Shown: piece after piece, positions 32,787 to 43,194 of the stretch | Layout: each line of letters starts with the position of its first letter | Position numbering within the stretch: position 1 is the stretch's first letter | DNA from: Rhipidocladum racemiflorum | Lineage: Eukaryota; Streptophyta; Magnoliopsida; Poales; Poaceae | Length of the DNA: 64,000 nt | Assembly (NCBI GenBank): GCA_036346355.1 | Contig: CM070584.1 | Location: 53,217,097 to 53,281,096 of the forward strand | Direction of reading: 5' to 3' | Made by a program: the position numbers and the translations under genes | The notes under the pieces: generated by a model | The model's input: the letters and a program-made list of their open reading frames with translations, nothing else | What the model was told of the DNA's origin: nothing | The model's database searches: none

Positions 32787-34922
32787 TCAATGACGAGCGG
32801 GTACCTCCTGGTTGCGGACGTGGTCGGGGTGGTCGGCCCGGTCAAAGGTGATCGGGGACTCCGACCACCGAAGGTATTTAGGTACGGCTGGGCTTGCCGC
32901 GAACACCTCTCGGCAGGCGAGCTTGAGCTGCCTCCGGTCGGCGTAGCTTGCCGGTCCGCCGAAGATCATGAGGCAACCGTCGGTCTCGGGGAAGCCGGCG
33001 TCTGCCTCTCTGATCTCGGTGGTCGGCGCCGAGTCTTGCCTCTTTCCTTTGCCCCGCGGCGTCGTGGGGGTTCCGGAAAGAAAACGCTTCAGGACTTCGC
33101 AGTCCCGATACTTGTGCCTGACGGGGTATCCGTGGTTCGGACACGTACTCTCCATCAGCTTCTCGAAGTGGTCGGGGGGTTGCCGGCCTTGCGGCTTTTC
33201 CGGTCGTCGGCATAACCAGGCGGTCCTCGCGGACTGTTCTTGCCGTGGCGCTTCGCTTGTCGGGCGGTCGGAGGAGGGCTGGGCTCGGCGCCACCCTCGC
33301 CGACCTCCCTTTGTCGAAGATGACATCTACGGCCTCCTCGCCCGAGGCGTGGTTGGTGGCAATGTCCAGGAGTTCTTTGGTGGTCCCGGGCTTCAGACAC
33401 CCCGCTTTATGGACCAGGGTCTTGGAAGTGGTGCCGTAGATGAATGCCCCCACGACATCGGCGTCGCGGATGTCGTGGAGCTCGTTACCTTCTTTGGGAA
33501 AACGTCGGATGTAGTCGGAGGTTTTCCTGGCCGCCGCTTGCAGCTTTTCAGTCCCGTGAATTCCTGGTCGCTTGTAGGTGCCTGGAAGTTGCCAACGAAG
33601 TGGTGCTTGAGGTCGGCCCGATTCCGGATGATGTTGGCGGGCAGATATTCGAGCCATGCCCGGCCGAGTCCGCCAAGTAGATGGGGAGGTATTGGATGAC
33701 AAAGAGGTCGTCCGTCGTCGCTCCCGCCCGGCATGCGAGCCGGTAATCTTCGACCACACACACCGGGTTTGTAGCCCCTGTACTTGGCTATGTTGGCCGG
33801 CGCCGGACCGGCAGGAACTTCGCTGCGAATTCGAACGAAACGCCCGTGGCCCGGGGCCATCGGGGCTCGGGCTGCGGTCACGCCGCGGAGCGCTGTCGGC
33901 GACGTGCGACCGGGTCGGGTCGTTCCTCGTTCTTCGTGTTTGGAGGGTGGTGCGAGCGTCGCGTTCGTCCCCCAAACGTTGGTGCACCGGGGTGCGCGAT
34001 GCCTGGGGTTGTCCGGAAGGTGACGCTGCCCTTGTTTCGCTCCGACGGCCTCGGCTGGCGTTGCGGCGCGGGCCATCCGAAGAGGCGTCCGAACGCTGCG
34101 ATCCGTGGCCATACGCGTGCTGCGCGGCCGCTCGCTCCACCAGGCCCCGGAGGTTCTGGTGGGTAGCCCTGGCTGCAGGATCGTCTGGCTCGGGAATGCC
34201 GCGGAGCAGCATTGCTGCTGCGGCGATGTTTTGGCCAGCGTGGGGAAAAAACGATGAATCGTCCGTCCCCTTAGCCAGCTGGTGGTGGACCTGGCGTCTT
34301 GTGGCCTTGCGCCCGCCAGCGCAGTGGAACAGCGGTCGAGTACTGCTCCAGGTCGGCCTGGAGCTTGTCGAGCTCGGCCTTTTGAGCCTCGGCCGTCGTC
34401 GGCCGCTGAAGGTCGGCGCGGCGAGCACGGTGATCCTCCTCGGTGTGTTGGCGGAGAGTCTTGGCGTGGCGGAGGTAGCGGCGCTGCCGCGGTGTCGCGG
34501 TAGCGTGGTCTGTTCTTGTCTCTTCCTCCGCTAGAGCCGTGGTCGGAGGAGTTGTCCGAGTGGTGGTCGTCGGGTACGTGGCCGACCATTGCCACGAAGC
34601 GCGAGGTCGCGGCGGGTGCGACCGCCACTGCTCGATGCCTCCGCGCATCGCTTGGGGTGATGGGGCCTCTGGCGTGCTTCGGCGTCGGGGTCCGCGCGGG
34701 AACCTCAAGCCGAAGGTCTCTGAAGGCGCTGGTGAGGGCGTCAGGGTCCTCGGTGGACACTTGGCGCCGGAGTATGGCGGGGACGATCACTATCTGTCCC
34801 GCCGTGGTGGTGACGAAGTCGAGGGAGCCGAAACGGATCGACGCTATCGGCATGGCGATGTCGGAGAAAGAAAGGGAACCGTCGAGGAAGCTAAGCGGGA
34901 AAATGGCGGCAACGTCGTGCAC
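32787..34922 (-). pseudogene. Element B gag (frameshifted)
   Basis: ATG at 34922 lies 24 bases inside the LTR border. The first 250 residues are low-complexity, rich in Pro, Arg and Ser. The capsid-like part is recognisable in alternating frames: RAWLEYLPANIIRNRADLKH (about 33665), DYIRRFPKEGNELHDIRDAD (about 33520), LLDIATNHASGEEAVDVIFD (about 33375), and the zinc-knuckle-like CPNHGYPVRHKYRDC (about 33143-33099). At least two frameshifts are needed to follow it. This order is typical of Tat gag. Confidence 0.75.
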
Positions 34923-34923
34923 A

Positions 34924-34945
34924 GGCCCCTACCTGGCGCGCCAAC
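34924..34945 (-). promoter_or_regulatory. Primer-binding site of element B
   Basis: On the minus strand, GTTGGCGCGCCAGGTAGGGG follows the LTR end ...CACCGACA directly. TGGCGC-type primer sites occur in Tat-lineage elements; the matching tRNA cannot be named with certainty without a search. Confidence 0.6.
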
Positions 34946-35500
34946 TGTCGGTGTTTCGAGCACCGGCCAATGAATTTGTATAGGTAAGAGGGGGGTGCAC
35001 GCTCCCTCTCCTCGACGGCTTACTCGGGTGAGCACAAGATGTATACTGGTTCGGGCTGAACGTCCCTACTCCAGTTCGTGTGGGTTTGATTGTATTGATT
35101 CCTTTGTTGTCCGTCGTCTTACATGCTCGCTCCCTCCCCCTTTATATAGGCGAGGAGGGAGGTTACACTGTTGCTTGAAAAGGAGAAAAAGACTGTGCTC
35201 TTAGTCGCCCGCAAGTGGCGGGCTGATGGGACTGGCCGCCGGCTCCCCTTGCCCTGCCGCTGGTCGGCGTAGTTCTTCTTGTCGCTCGTAGTAAATGCGA
35301 GAGTTGGGGACTTGTGCCGCTGCGTCATCATTACGGCCAGCATTTAATGCGATCGATACGCAATAAAGGCTGTCGCTTCTTCAGGGATTTCGCTGACTTG
35401 GTCATTCCTTGCCAGCCGTGGCTTCGGGCCCCGACCGGCCTGGTTCGGCCCATGCGCTTTTTTGGGCCGCTGGGGGTACCCATGGCCTGGGTACCCGTCA
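34946..35500 (-). repeat. Element B LTR, internal right copy, 555 bp
   Basis: The same orientation as the left LTR and nearly identical to it; the clearest difference is gttgctgcgtcgctc against gttcttcttgtcgctc near 35272. It adjoins the primer site, so it is the true 5' LTR. It is followed, abnormally, by 140 bases identical to the sequence next to the 3' LTR (12666-12805) rather than by host DNA. Confidence 0.85.
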
Positions 35501-35832
35501 GTAGCCCCCGAGCCCCCGTGCAGGTCGGAGAGGTGCCCGGGGGGTCTTGTTTCCGTGCCGTGATGCCGTGATTCGCTTGGCCTGATCAGAGTCTCCGACC
35601 GGGTGCGCGCGAGCGCACCCGGTGGGTGTAGCCCCCGAGCGGGGAAGCTGAAACCCGCAGCAGGAGAGCCCCGATCCGCCCGGACGCACCTTCAAGAAGC
35701 GGCAGCCCCTGCGCCCCCCCTGTGTGACCTCTATGGTTCCCGGGGGAGCTTGGAGTCCGACGCAGGGGGGACCGCCGTCGGAGAAGAGTACGGCAAAGAC
35801 GACGGGGCGACGGCAGACGGTCGGCCAAGAGC

Positions 35833-36153
35833 CTAGATGTCGCGGTCGACTCCAGGCTCCGGAAGGAGAAGGAGCGCTGGGAGGACGGCGCCCGCTCCCC
35901 AATCGCCAGCGCTCGGGCGGCGGTTCCTCGGCCGACGGCCGCGGCTTGTCGCGCCGGCTCGCTCCTCCTCCTCCGCCTCCCGCTCCAAAGGCTCGATCCA
36001 ATCCCGCTGTCCGACGGGCCGCCACATAAGACGGCGGCCAGCTCGCCGCCCCAACTCCTCCTCATCCTCGCCTCTCGTTGAAGGGAGTCGGTCGATCTCA
36101 TCGATCGGCGGGTTCTCATCCTTAGAACGGGAATGAGGGAGCGAGGAAGCCAT
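35833..36153 (-). pseudogene. Second aORF copy (broken)
   Basis: Minus strand. It keeps MASSLPHSRSKDENPPIDEI and then departs from the left copy through small indels (DEEELGRRAG and EREAEEEERAGATSR are still visible). It is a non-functional duplicate carried by the inverted segment. Confidence 0.6.
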
Positions 36154-38068
36154 AAAAGCAAGTCGACGATTCGTCTCAACGTCGCCGAATGAAGTCAGCG
36201 CCCACCTCCCGCCTATTTATAGGCGATCCGGCCAAACGAAGCGACGCGGCCGGATACCCGCCAAAGATTCATGACGACCGCACCTTTCGGCCGATGGCGA
36301 GAAGCCAAACGCCGAAGCAAGCGACGCTGGAACCGGCACCGCCAATTTCGCGTTGAACAAAACCTCGCTTGATCATAAAGAAAGACAAGTGAGTACCTTC
36401 TTCTTGCACACTCGTTATTACTCCTTCAAGTGGCGCGGCGGTAACGAACAAACCGCCCGCCCCACTCGGGGCTACAAGAGTCCCGCTGGTCGGGTTGTCA
36501 CAACCAATCGTCGGGTCCTCCCAAGACGGCCAAACTTTCGACCAAAAAGTACTACGGCCTACGCCGGCTGGCTACGATTCTGAAGTAGTGCTTGGCGAAG
36601 AAAGGAAGCGCCCAAGCCGGTCGACTCCACGATCGGTCGAAACAGCCTCCCACGGTTGAGCGTTCTCTCGATTTCCCAACTCTCTAACTTTTGTGATACA
36701 CACACCGACCAATGCCCGACCCTGTGGTCCCTAAGGCAAGAGACGGCGGCGATATCCACCACAAAGAAAAAATGGGCAAGAGGTGAGGACAAGGCGAGCC
36801 CCGGGCCCCTAGTTGGGTCGGCGGACGACCCAATCGCCTTAACTCACGTCAGGGATCACACCTCACGCTCTCCGCGGAACGTCGACGGGTGGCGGCCAGT
36901 GCGCCTTGGATCAACGAGCGATCCAAGGTCCGATACGAGATCGAGTAAGGAAAGATTCTTTATGGATCGCCCCGGTGGGAGTCGGACGCCCGCCAGGATT
37001 GTCCGCTAGGGGACCCTCGCGAAGGGCCTCGAGTTCCACCGGATCACTCGCTTGTAGCCCCACGAGAGCGGCGCCGAGCCAACGAAGGCAAGCGCGTTTC
37101 TCACCCCTCCTGGTCCGCCACGGACGGGCGTAAAAAGGGGACGGGACTCAGGCGCCACGTGTTCGCCAGACGACACCATCGCGCTACCAAGGCACGACCG
37201 GCGCCACGTGTCCGCCAGGGCGACCAGCCCATCGCGCTACCGGCAGACGACCGGGCGCCACGTGTCCGCCAGTATGACCACCACAGACGCCTAACCCGGC
37301 GCCACGTGCTCGCCAGTATGACCAGCCACAGACGCTAACCCGGCGCCACGTGCTCGCCAGCGGTCAGCCATCATGGCTACCAAGGCACGACCGGCGCCAC
37401 GTGCTCGCCAGAGCGGTCACCCATCTGCGAAGGCACGACCGGGCGCCACGTGCTCGCCAGTATGATCAGCCCATCATACGCGGCGGCTCGACCCGGCGCC
37501 ACGTGTTCCTCAGGGCGACCAACCCGGCGCCTAACCCGGGCGCCACGTGCTCGCCAGTATGGCGGTCACCCATCATCGCTACCAAGGCACGACCGGCGCC
37601 ACGTGCCGCCAGTGGCGACCACCACGCCACGTGCTCGCCAGGGCGATCGGCCCACTGCGCGCCTGGCGGCACGACCCGGGCGCCATGTGTTCGCCAGGGC
37701 GTCCAGCCAGCCGAGCGCCTGGCGGCACGACCCGGGCACAGATATATACTGCGATCGGACCTCCCCGATACCGCAAAGCAACGACCAAGCAAGGCGAAAC
37801 CCCCCGACCTGCTCTCCGACCAGCTCGGGGCTCAAGACTCCACCGGAAGGCCACACAAGACCGGTCGAAGACTCTTCCCGACCAAACCCGGCGAAAACCC
37901 CCCGACCTGCTCTCCAACCAGCTCGGGGGCTCGGGGGCTACACCCACCGGGTGCGCTCGCGCGCACCCGGTCGGAGACTCTGATCAGGCCAAGCGAATCA
38001 CGGCATCACGGCACGGAAACAAGACCCCCCGGGCACCTCTCCGACCTGCACGGGGGCTCGGGGGCTAC

Positions 38069-38615
38069 TGACGGGTACCAGTGCCATGGGTACCCCACCG
38101 CCCAAAAAAGCGCATGGGCCGAACCAGGCCGGTCGGGGCCCGAAGCCACGGCTGGCAAGGAATGACCAAGTCAGCGAAATCCCTGAAGAAGCGACAGCCT
38201 TTATTGCGTATCGATCGCATTAAATGCTGGCCGTAATGATGACGCAGCGGCACAAGTCCCCAACTCGTGATTTACTACGAGCGACGCGGCAACTACGCCG
38301 ACCCGGCAGGCAAGGGGAGCCGGCGGCGGTCCCATCGACCCGCCACTTGCGGGCGACTAAGAGCACAGTCTTTTTCTCCTTTTCAAGCAACAGTGTAACC
38401 TCCCTCCTCGCCTATATAAAGGGGGAGGGAGCGAGCATGTAAGACGACGGACAACAAAGGAATCAATACAATCAAACCCACACGAACTGGAGTAGGGACG
38501 TTCAGCCCGAACCAGTATACATCTTGTGCTCACCCGAGTAAGCCGTCGAGGAGAGGGAGCGTGCACCCCCCTCTTACCTATACAAATTCATTGGCCGGTG
38601 CTCGAAACACCGACA
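38069..38615 (+). repeat. Element B LTR, inverted right-terminal copy
   Basis: Starts TGACGGGTACCAGTGCC next to the inverted polypurine tract and ends CACCGACA at the target duplication. Its orientation is opposite to the other two LTR copies. Confidence 0.85.
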
Positions 38616-38620
38616 CCTGT
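38616..38620. repeat. Target-site duplication of element B, right
   Basis: CCTGT, identical to 12107-12111. A nearby second cctgtgttaaaacca at about 38662 shows that the flank itself is repetitive. Confidence 0.7.
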
Positions 38621-39009
38621 GTTAAAACCATCCCTCGCACATCCGACTATTACCAATACTCGCCTGTGTTAAAACCATATTTTTTATTTTTCTTTTTATA
38701 CCAAAATACCAGTAATCACATTTACCAACAAGTCCAAAATCGTTATTCATAACGAACATCATAACCAATTATTCGTTATCCTATTTCTAAAGCATATTAA
38801 GTAGATGCATGTATAATCATATATACTCAGTTTGACATTATTAAATGTATAACCTTATTATAGGATTATCAAGGGTCATATATCAATATTTATTGAGGAA
38901 ATCCCACCAATTTAAGGAATACATCTACCAGGACCCACAATATAGCAATGTTTATTTAATATAGCGTATGCATAAAAGTTTTAACAAAATAAATTTGAAA
39001 AAACAACAA
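38621..39009. other. Flank of element B, probably the rest of the older LTR
   Basis: cctgtgttaaaacca occurs twice (38616 and 38662). The remaining AT-rich DNA shows no gene. Confidence 0.4.
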
Positions 39010-40206
39010 CTAGGTCCTCGCACTTTACGTTCAAATCCTTTCTCCGTTTTACCCGAAAAAATGTTTTCGTGATCCTTTTTTCTTCGGAGTATGGAAAAAA
39101 TGTTTTCGTTGCCCGTTTTTCCTAAAAAAAAAAGGGATTCAAGTCCTTTCTCTGTTTTGCCCACAAAAAATATTTTCGTTGTTCGTTTTTTCTCCGGAGT
39201 TCTCCATTTTACCCGGAAAAAATGTTTTCGTGGTCCGCTTTTCCTCCGGAGCATGGGAAAAAAGTTTTCATTGTCCTTTTTTCTCAAAAAAAAATATAGA
39301 TTCAAGTCATTTCTCCGTTTTGCCCGGAAAAAATATTTTCGTTGTCCGTTTTTTCTCCGGAGTTCTCCGTTTTACCGGGAAAAAAATGTTTTCGTGGTAC
39401 GTTTTTCCTCCGGAGCATAGGAAAAATATTTTCGATGTCCGTTTTTTCTCAAAAAAAAAAAATAGATTCAAGTCATTTATCCGTTTTGGCCGGAAAAAAT
39501 ACTTTCGTTGTATGTTTTTCCTCCGGAGCATGGGAAAAATATTTTCGTTGTCCGTTTTTTCTCAAAAAAAGAAATGGAAATTCGTTTTTCATTCGTCGTT
39601 TCTCCATTTTTGTTGGAAAAATATTTTTTGTTGTTCGTTTTTCCTCTGGAGCATGGGAAAAATGTTTTCGATAACCATTTTCCCTTAGAAAAAAATGCAG
39701 ATTCGTTTTTCGTTCGTCGTTTCTCCGTTTTTGTTGGAAAAATGTTTTCGTTGTCCGTTTTTTCTCGAGACCCCGGGAAAAACGTTTTCATGGTCCATTT
39801 TTTCTCAGAAAAAAATGTAAATGCGTTTTTCGTTCATCATTTCTCCGTTTTTGCCAAAAAAAATGTTTTCGTAGTCCAATTTTTCTTCGGATCCCGGGGA
39901 ATCATACCTCCATTATAACTCGGAGGATTCCCGGCCCGAGGGCCGTGTGTATTTCGTGCGTCGTGCACCGCGGTTTTTACCCAAGAAAATGTTTTTGTGG
40001 TCCGTTTTTTCTCGTTTTCCCAGGAAAAAAGCTTCTGTGGTCCGTTTTTTATCCGAAAAAAGCTTTTTCGTTTTCCCAGGAAAACATGTTTTCGTATCCC
40101 GTTTTTCCTCGTTTTCCCCGGGGAAAATGTTTCCATGGCTCATTTTTTCTCCGAAAAAAAACACAAAATCGTTTTCCGGCGCAGCGTGCGCCGCGCGTAT
40201 TTTCCT
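39010..40206. repeat. AT-rich complex tandem array (GTTTTCGT repeats)
   Basis: About 1.2 kb made of variants of GGAAAAAATGTTTTCGTNGTCCG followed by TTTTTTCTCCGGAG. The first part has a higher-order period of about 160 bases: near-identical ttctccgttttaccc blocks start at about 39040, 39200 and 39363. Later units are shorter. Open frames on both strands through it are repeat by-products. The outer ends are inverted (AACTAGG at 39009-39015, CCTAGTT at 40204-40210), and the right end has a GC-rich hairpin (gcgcagcgtgcgccgcgc) before CCTAGT, which recalls Helitron 3' ends; this border call is tentative. Confidence 0.65.
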
Positions 40207-42255
40207 AGTTAATCTAAAAGATGGGAAAGGTATGCCTCAGGAAGGGTAAAGCACCAAATATTCGATAACAATAATTTTTGTCACAATTGGTATTTGATAA
40301 TAGAGTGAGTAATGTTATCTAAAAATGCTTATGGATTATTTTCTGTGAAATTTCTACAAAATTTCTGGGTTCCAATCAACCCCTAGAAGTTACTGATAAG
40401 TAGTGTGTAGCTATCACTACAAGAAACGAGCTCAGTGTCCTCGGCCGAAATATTTGTGTCCTCGGTAAAATTGCCGACGACACAAAATTTTACATCTCTC
40501 GACGGCGTTAATAAAAATCGACGACATATACACGCCAAGCAGAGCTATGTCGTCGGCAACACCTAAACCGCCGATACAGAGAGAGATCTGTGTCCTCGGT
40601 CCAACTAGCCCGCCGACACAGAGGGAGATCTGTGTCCTCCGCCTACCTACCCCGCCGACACAGAGGCAGGCCTGTGTCCTCAGCCCACATACCCCGCCGA
40701 CACAGGAACTCCACCCCAGAGGGGGAACATCGGCGCGTGATGAAATTTGAATTTCACATCCCGCCAACACAAGCTGTGTCCTCGGCCCACATACCCCGCC
40801 GACACAGATGCAGAGCTGTGTCCTCGGCCCACCTACCCCGCCGACACAGGCACTCCGACATGTGGGACCAACATGCAGGATGCTCAGGCCGGACCAGTGG
40901 CAAGAAGACTCTTTGTCGTCGGGGAAGAAACAGCCGACGACACAAACATTTCTATGTCGACGGGACAAAGCTAGCCGACTACACAGAGAACATTTTGTCC
41001 ACGGCTTTATTTTAGCTGACGATAATAATAATTCCAGATTAATTCATAAAACCAATTTGAAAATGTTTTTTTTGTTTTTAAAATTAAGAAAAATGAAATA
41101 GAGCTTTAGAATAGTTGTTAGGCAACATACATATATATGACATGTAATTTTTTATTATTTAATTAATTGGTATGTTCTGTATTTGTGTGTATGTGTCGCC
41201 GTAACGTTACCGCGAGGCCGTTGAGTAGACCCTGGTGACGAGCCAACGCCGACCCAGTGACAGAGTGAGGAATGACCTGGAATAGAATTTGTGAGTGTTG
41301 TAAAACCTTTAAATGACCGTACAAATGTCTCGTTCGACCCGTCGTAGGCGACAAAAATATCGAAGAACGTCTGGTAGGTGGTGATGACTCTGTTACTCTC
41401 CTTGAGTTTTCGGATGAATTTGTTGTGATGATGAAATGCCGAGGCGAAAGAAGAGCGAGCAATTAGTGGAATAGGTTGTGCATGTTCTAAAACCTTAAGC
41501 GGCCTTAAAAATCTCGGGAGAAAGAAGAGCGAGCACGACTGCGGTCCCGATGTCGGCGGTGGGCCCATGAGTCTTTATGCGTGTCGTCGGCATAGTTAAA
41601 GCCGAGGACACAGATGTCACCTGTGTCCTCGGCTCTAACCATGCCGACGACACAAGATAGCCCCAGGTTCTGGCACCAGAAGGGGTCTGTGTCGTCGGCA
41701 TAGTTAAAGCCGAGGACACAGATGTCACCTGTGTCCTCGGCTCTAACCATCCCGACGACACAAGATAGCCCCAGGTTCTGGCACCAGAAGGGGTCTGTGT
41801 CGTCAGCTATAGCTCAGGCCGAGGACACAGATGTCACCTGTGTCCTCGGCCCTAACCAAGCCGACGACACAAGATAGCCCCAGGTTCTGGCACCAGAAGG
41901 GGTCTGTGTCGTCGGCATAGTTAAAGCCGAGGACACAGATGTACCTGTGTCCTCGGCTCTAACCATGCCGACGACACAAGATAGCCCCAGGTTCTGGCAC
42001 CAGAAGGGGTCTGTGTCGTCGGCTATAGCTCAGGCCGAGGACACAGATGTAGCTAGTAGGTAGCTAGTTCGATCTTGGATCCAACTATTAAAATTGGACA
42101 CTTAATTAAAATTTAAAGCACCCATATCATAGTAAAATCGAACACTTAGTTGAAATTTGAAGCATCCATGCCATGGTAAATTCAAAATATAAGAATACTA
42201 AAATTAGAGTTTTGGTCATTTGTGAGGTTAAGAGGAGGGGGACACGTTATATTTC

Positions 42256-42373
42256 AAATGTGATCATACCAACACTCTGGTACTAGATCATATAAGAATT
42301 CTGAAGTTAAGCGTGCTTGGCTGAGAGTAGTATTAGGATGGGTGACCTCATGGGAAGTGCTCATTTGCATTAA
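42256..42373 (+). pseudogene. 5S rRNA-derived segment 1 (degenerate)
   Basis: Over about 118 bases the order of plant 5S rRNA is kept: TGATCATACCA, GTACTAGATCATATAAGAA (changed), GAAGTTAAGCGTGCTTGG (box A region), GAGAGTAGTATTAGGATGGG (intermediate element and box C) and TGACCTCATGGGAAGTGCTC. Several substitutions in stem regions make a working rRNA unlikely, but the internal RNA polymerase III promoter blocks are well kept. It lies inside the CACTA element. It may come from a 5S rDNA unit or from a 5S-bearing retroelement of the Cassandra type. Confidence 0.75.
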
Positions 42374-42386
42374 AATTAGTGGTAGA

Positions 42387-42465
42387 ACTCACTAGTTAAG
42401 CGTGCTTAGGCGAGAGAGTACTAACTAGGATATGGGTGAGGGTTGATCTCTTGGAAAATATCTTC
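42387..42465 (+). pseudogene. 5S rRNA-derived segment 2 (partial)
   Basis: A second, more decayed 3' part of 5S rRNA in the same orientation: AGTTAAGCGTGCTTAGGCGAGAG, TACTAACTAGGATATGGGTGA, CTCTTGGAAAATATCTTCG. It lacks the first 45 or so bases of the gene and has small insertions. Confidence 0.6.
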
Positions 42466-43194
42466 GTTTTTGTGTTTCAAAATGTCAGAATATTACATAA
42501 AAGTTGAACCTGTGTCCTCGGCTCTAACCATGCCGACGACACAAGATAGCCAGTGTTACGGCACGGAAGGGTGCAGGTCGTCGGCATAGTTAAAGCCGAG
42601 GACACAGATGTCACCTGTGTCCTCGGCTCTAACCATCCCGACGACACAAGATAGCCCGTGTTACGGCACGGAAAGGGTCCGTCGTCGGCATAGTTAAAGC
42701 CGAGGACACAGATGTCACCTGTGTCCTCGGCTCTAACCATCCCGACGACACAAGATAGCCCCAGGTTCTGGCACCAGAAGGGGTCTGTGTCGTCGGCATA
42801 GTTAAAGCCGAGGACACAGATGTCCACTCTGTGTCGGCAGCATTAATTAGGCCGAGGACACAGATGTCCACTCTGTGTCGGCAGCATTAATTAGGCCGAG
42901 GACACAGATGTCCACTCTGTGTCGGCAGCATTAATTAGGCCGAGAACAGAAGTGTCTCCTCTGTATCGGCAGCTTTAAGTTCGCCGACGACAAATGTCTG
43001 GGTGTCGGGTCGGCCCCGAATGGCATCTGTGTCGTCGGGATTTATTGTGGCCGTGGACATAGGTTGGTTGTGTCGTCGACTCTGTGTCGTGGGACTTGTG
43101 TCGTCGGGAGCCCGACGACACAGCCCTGTGTCGGCGGTTTTGGCATCTGTGTCGTCGGTAAAAGCCGAGGACACTGAGCAAGATCCTTGTAGTT

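Larger units (their letters stand above)
12112..38615 (-). mobile_element. Element B: Tat-lineage Ty3/gypsy retrotransposon, rearranged and interrupted
   Basis: Coding strand is minus. From left to right on the plus strand: 3' LTR (12112-12665), polypurine tract, 3' untranslated region with a G-box minisatellite (13020-13600), antisense ORF (14626-15186), end of integrase (16189-15723), insertion of element A (16190 to about 29894), integrase start and RNase H (about 29900-31360), reverse transcriptase (31430-32126), protease (32190-32786), gag (32787-34922), primer site (34924-34945), LTR (34946-35500), 140 bp of 3' untranslated region, then an inverted copy of the antisense ORF, 3' region and LTR (35641-38615). 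Tat membership rests on the second RNase H domain, the gag zinc-knuckle form and the antisense ORF. CCTGT flanks the whole. All frames are broken, so it is not autonomous. Confidence 0.8.
35641..38615 (+). repeat. Inverted copy of the 3' end of element B
   Basis: This block is the reverse complement of about 12112-15135: first the antisense ORF (frameshifted, minus strand, ATG at 36153), its TATA box (36213-36220), then the 3' region with a CACGTG array (about 37150-37700), the polypurine tract (38051-38068) and an inverted LTR (38069-38615, ending GCTCGAAACACCGACA). It is more diverged from the left copy than the two forward LTRs are from each other. Together with 34946-35640 it makes a 3.7 kb unit with terminal inverted repeats of nearly 700 bp. 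Confidence 0.85.
40415..43194. mobile_element. Non-autonomous CACTA element
   Basis: The left end is CACTACAAGAAACGAGCTC then AGTGTCCTCGG. The right end, on the other strand, reads AACTACAAGGATCTTGCTC then AGTGTCCTCGG. Between them lie dozens of TGTGTCCTCGGC and CCGACGACACA motifs in both orientations, as in CACTA subterminal regions where the transposase binds. A 109-bp unit (CGTCGGCATAGTTAAAGCCG, then GTCACCTGTGTCCTCGGCTC, then CCCCAGGTTCTGGCACCAG) repeats about five times at 41580-42050 and again at 42490-42830. No transposase is present. No matching 3-bp duplication is seen, so the right end may be damaged. Confidence 0.75.

Noticed and set aside
39091..40249. Series of open frames rich in Phe/Lys on both strands
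   Set aside because: By-product of the T- and A-rich tandem array; no start context, no domain, and all frames look alike.
40432..41101. Open frames of 141-178 codons with Cys/Arg/His-rich repeats
   Set aside because: They are translations of CACTA subterminal TGTGTCCTCGG motifs in both orientations.
42256..42373. Functional 5S rRNA gene
   Set aside because: Several stem positions are changed and it lies in a transposon without a 5S tandem array; called a 5S-derived pseudogene instead.
41495..42871. Repeated peptides (GYLVSSAWLEPRTQVTSVSS)
   Set aside because: Translations of the 109-bp CACTA unit, not a gene.
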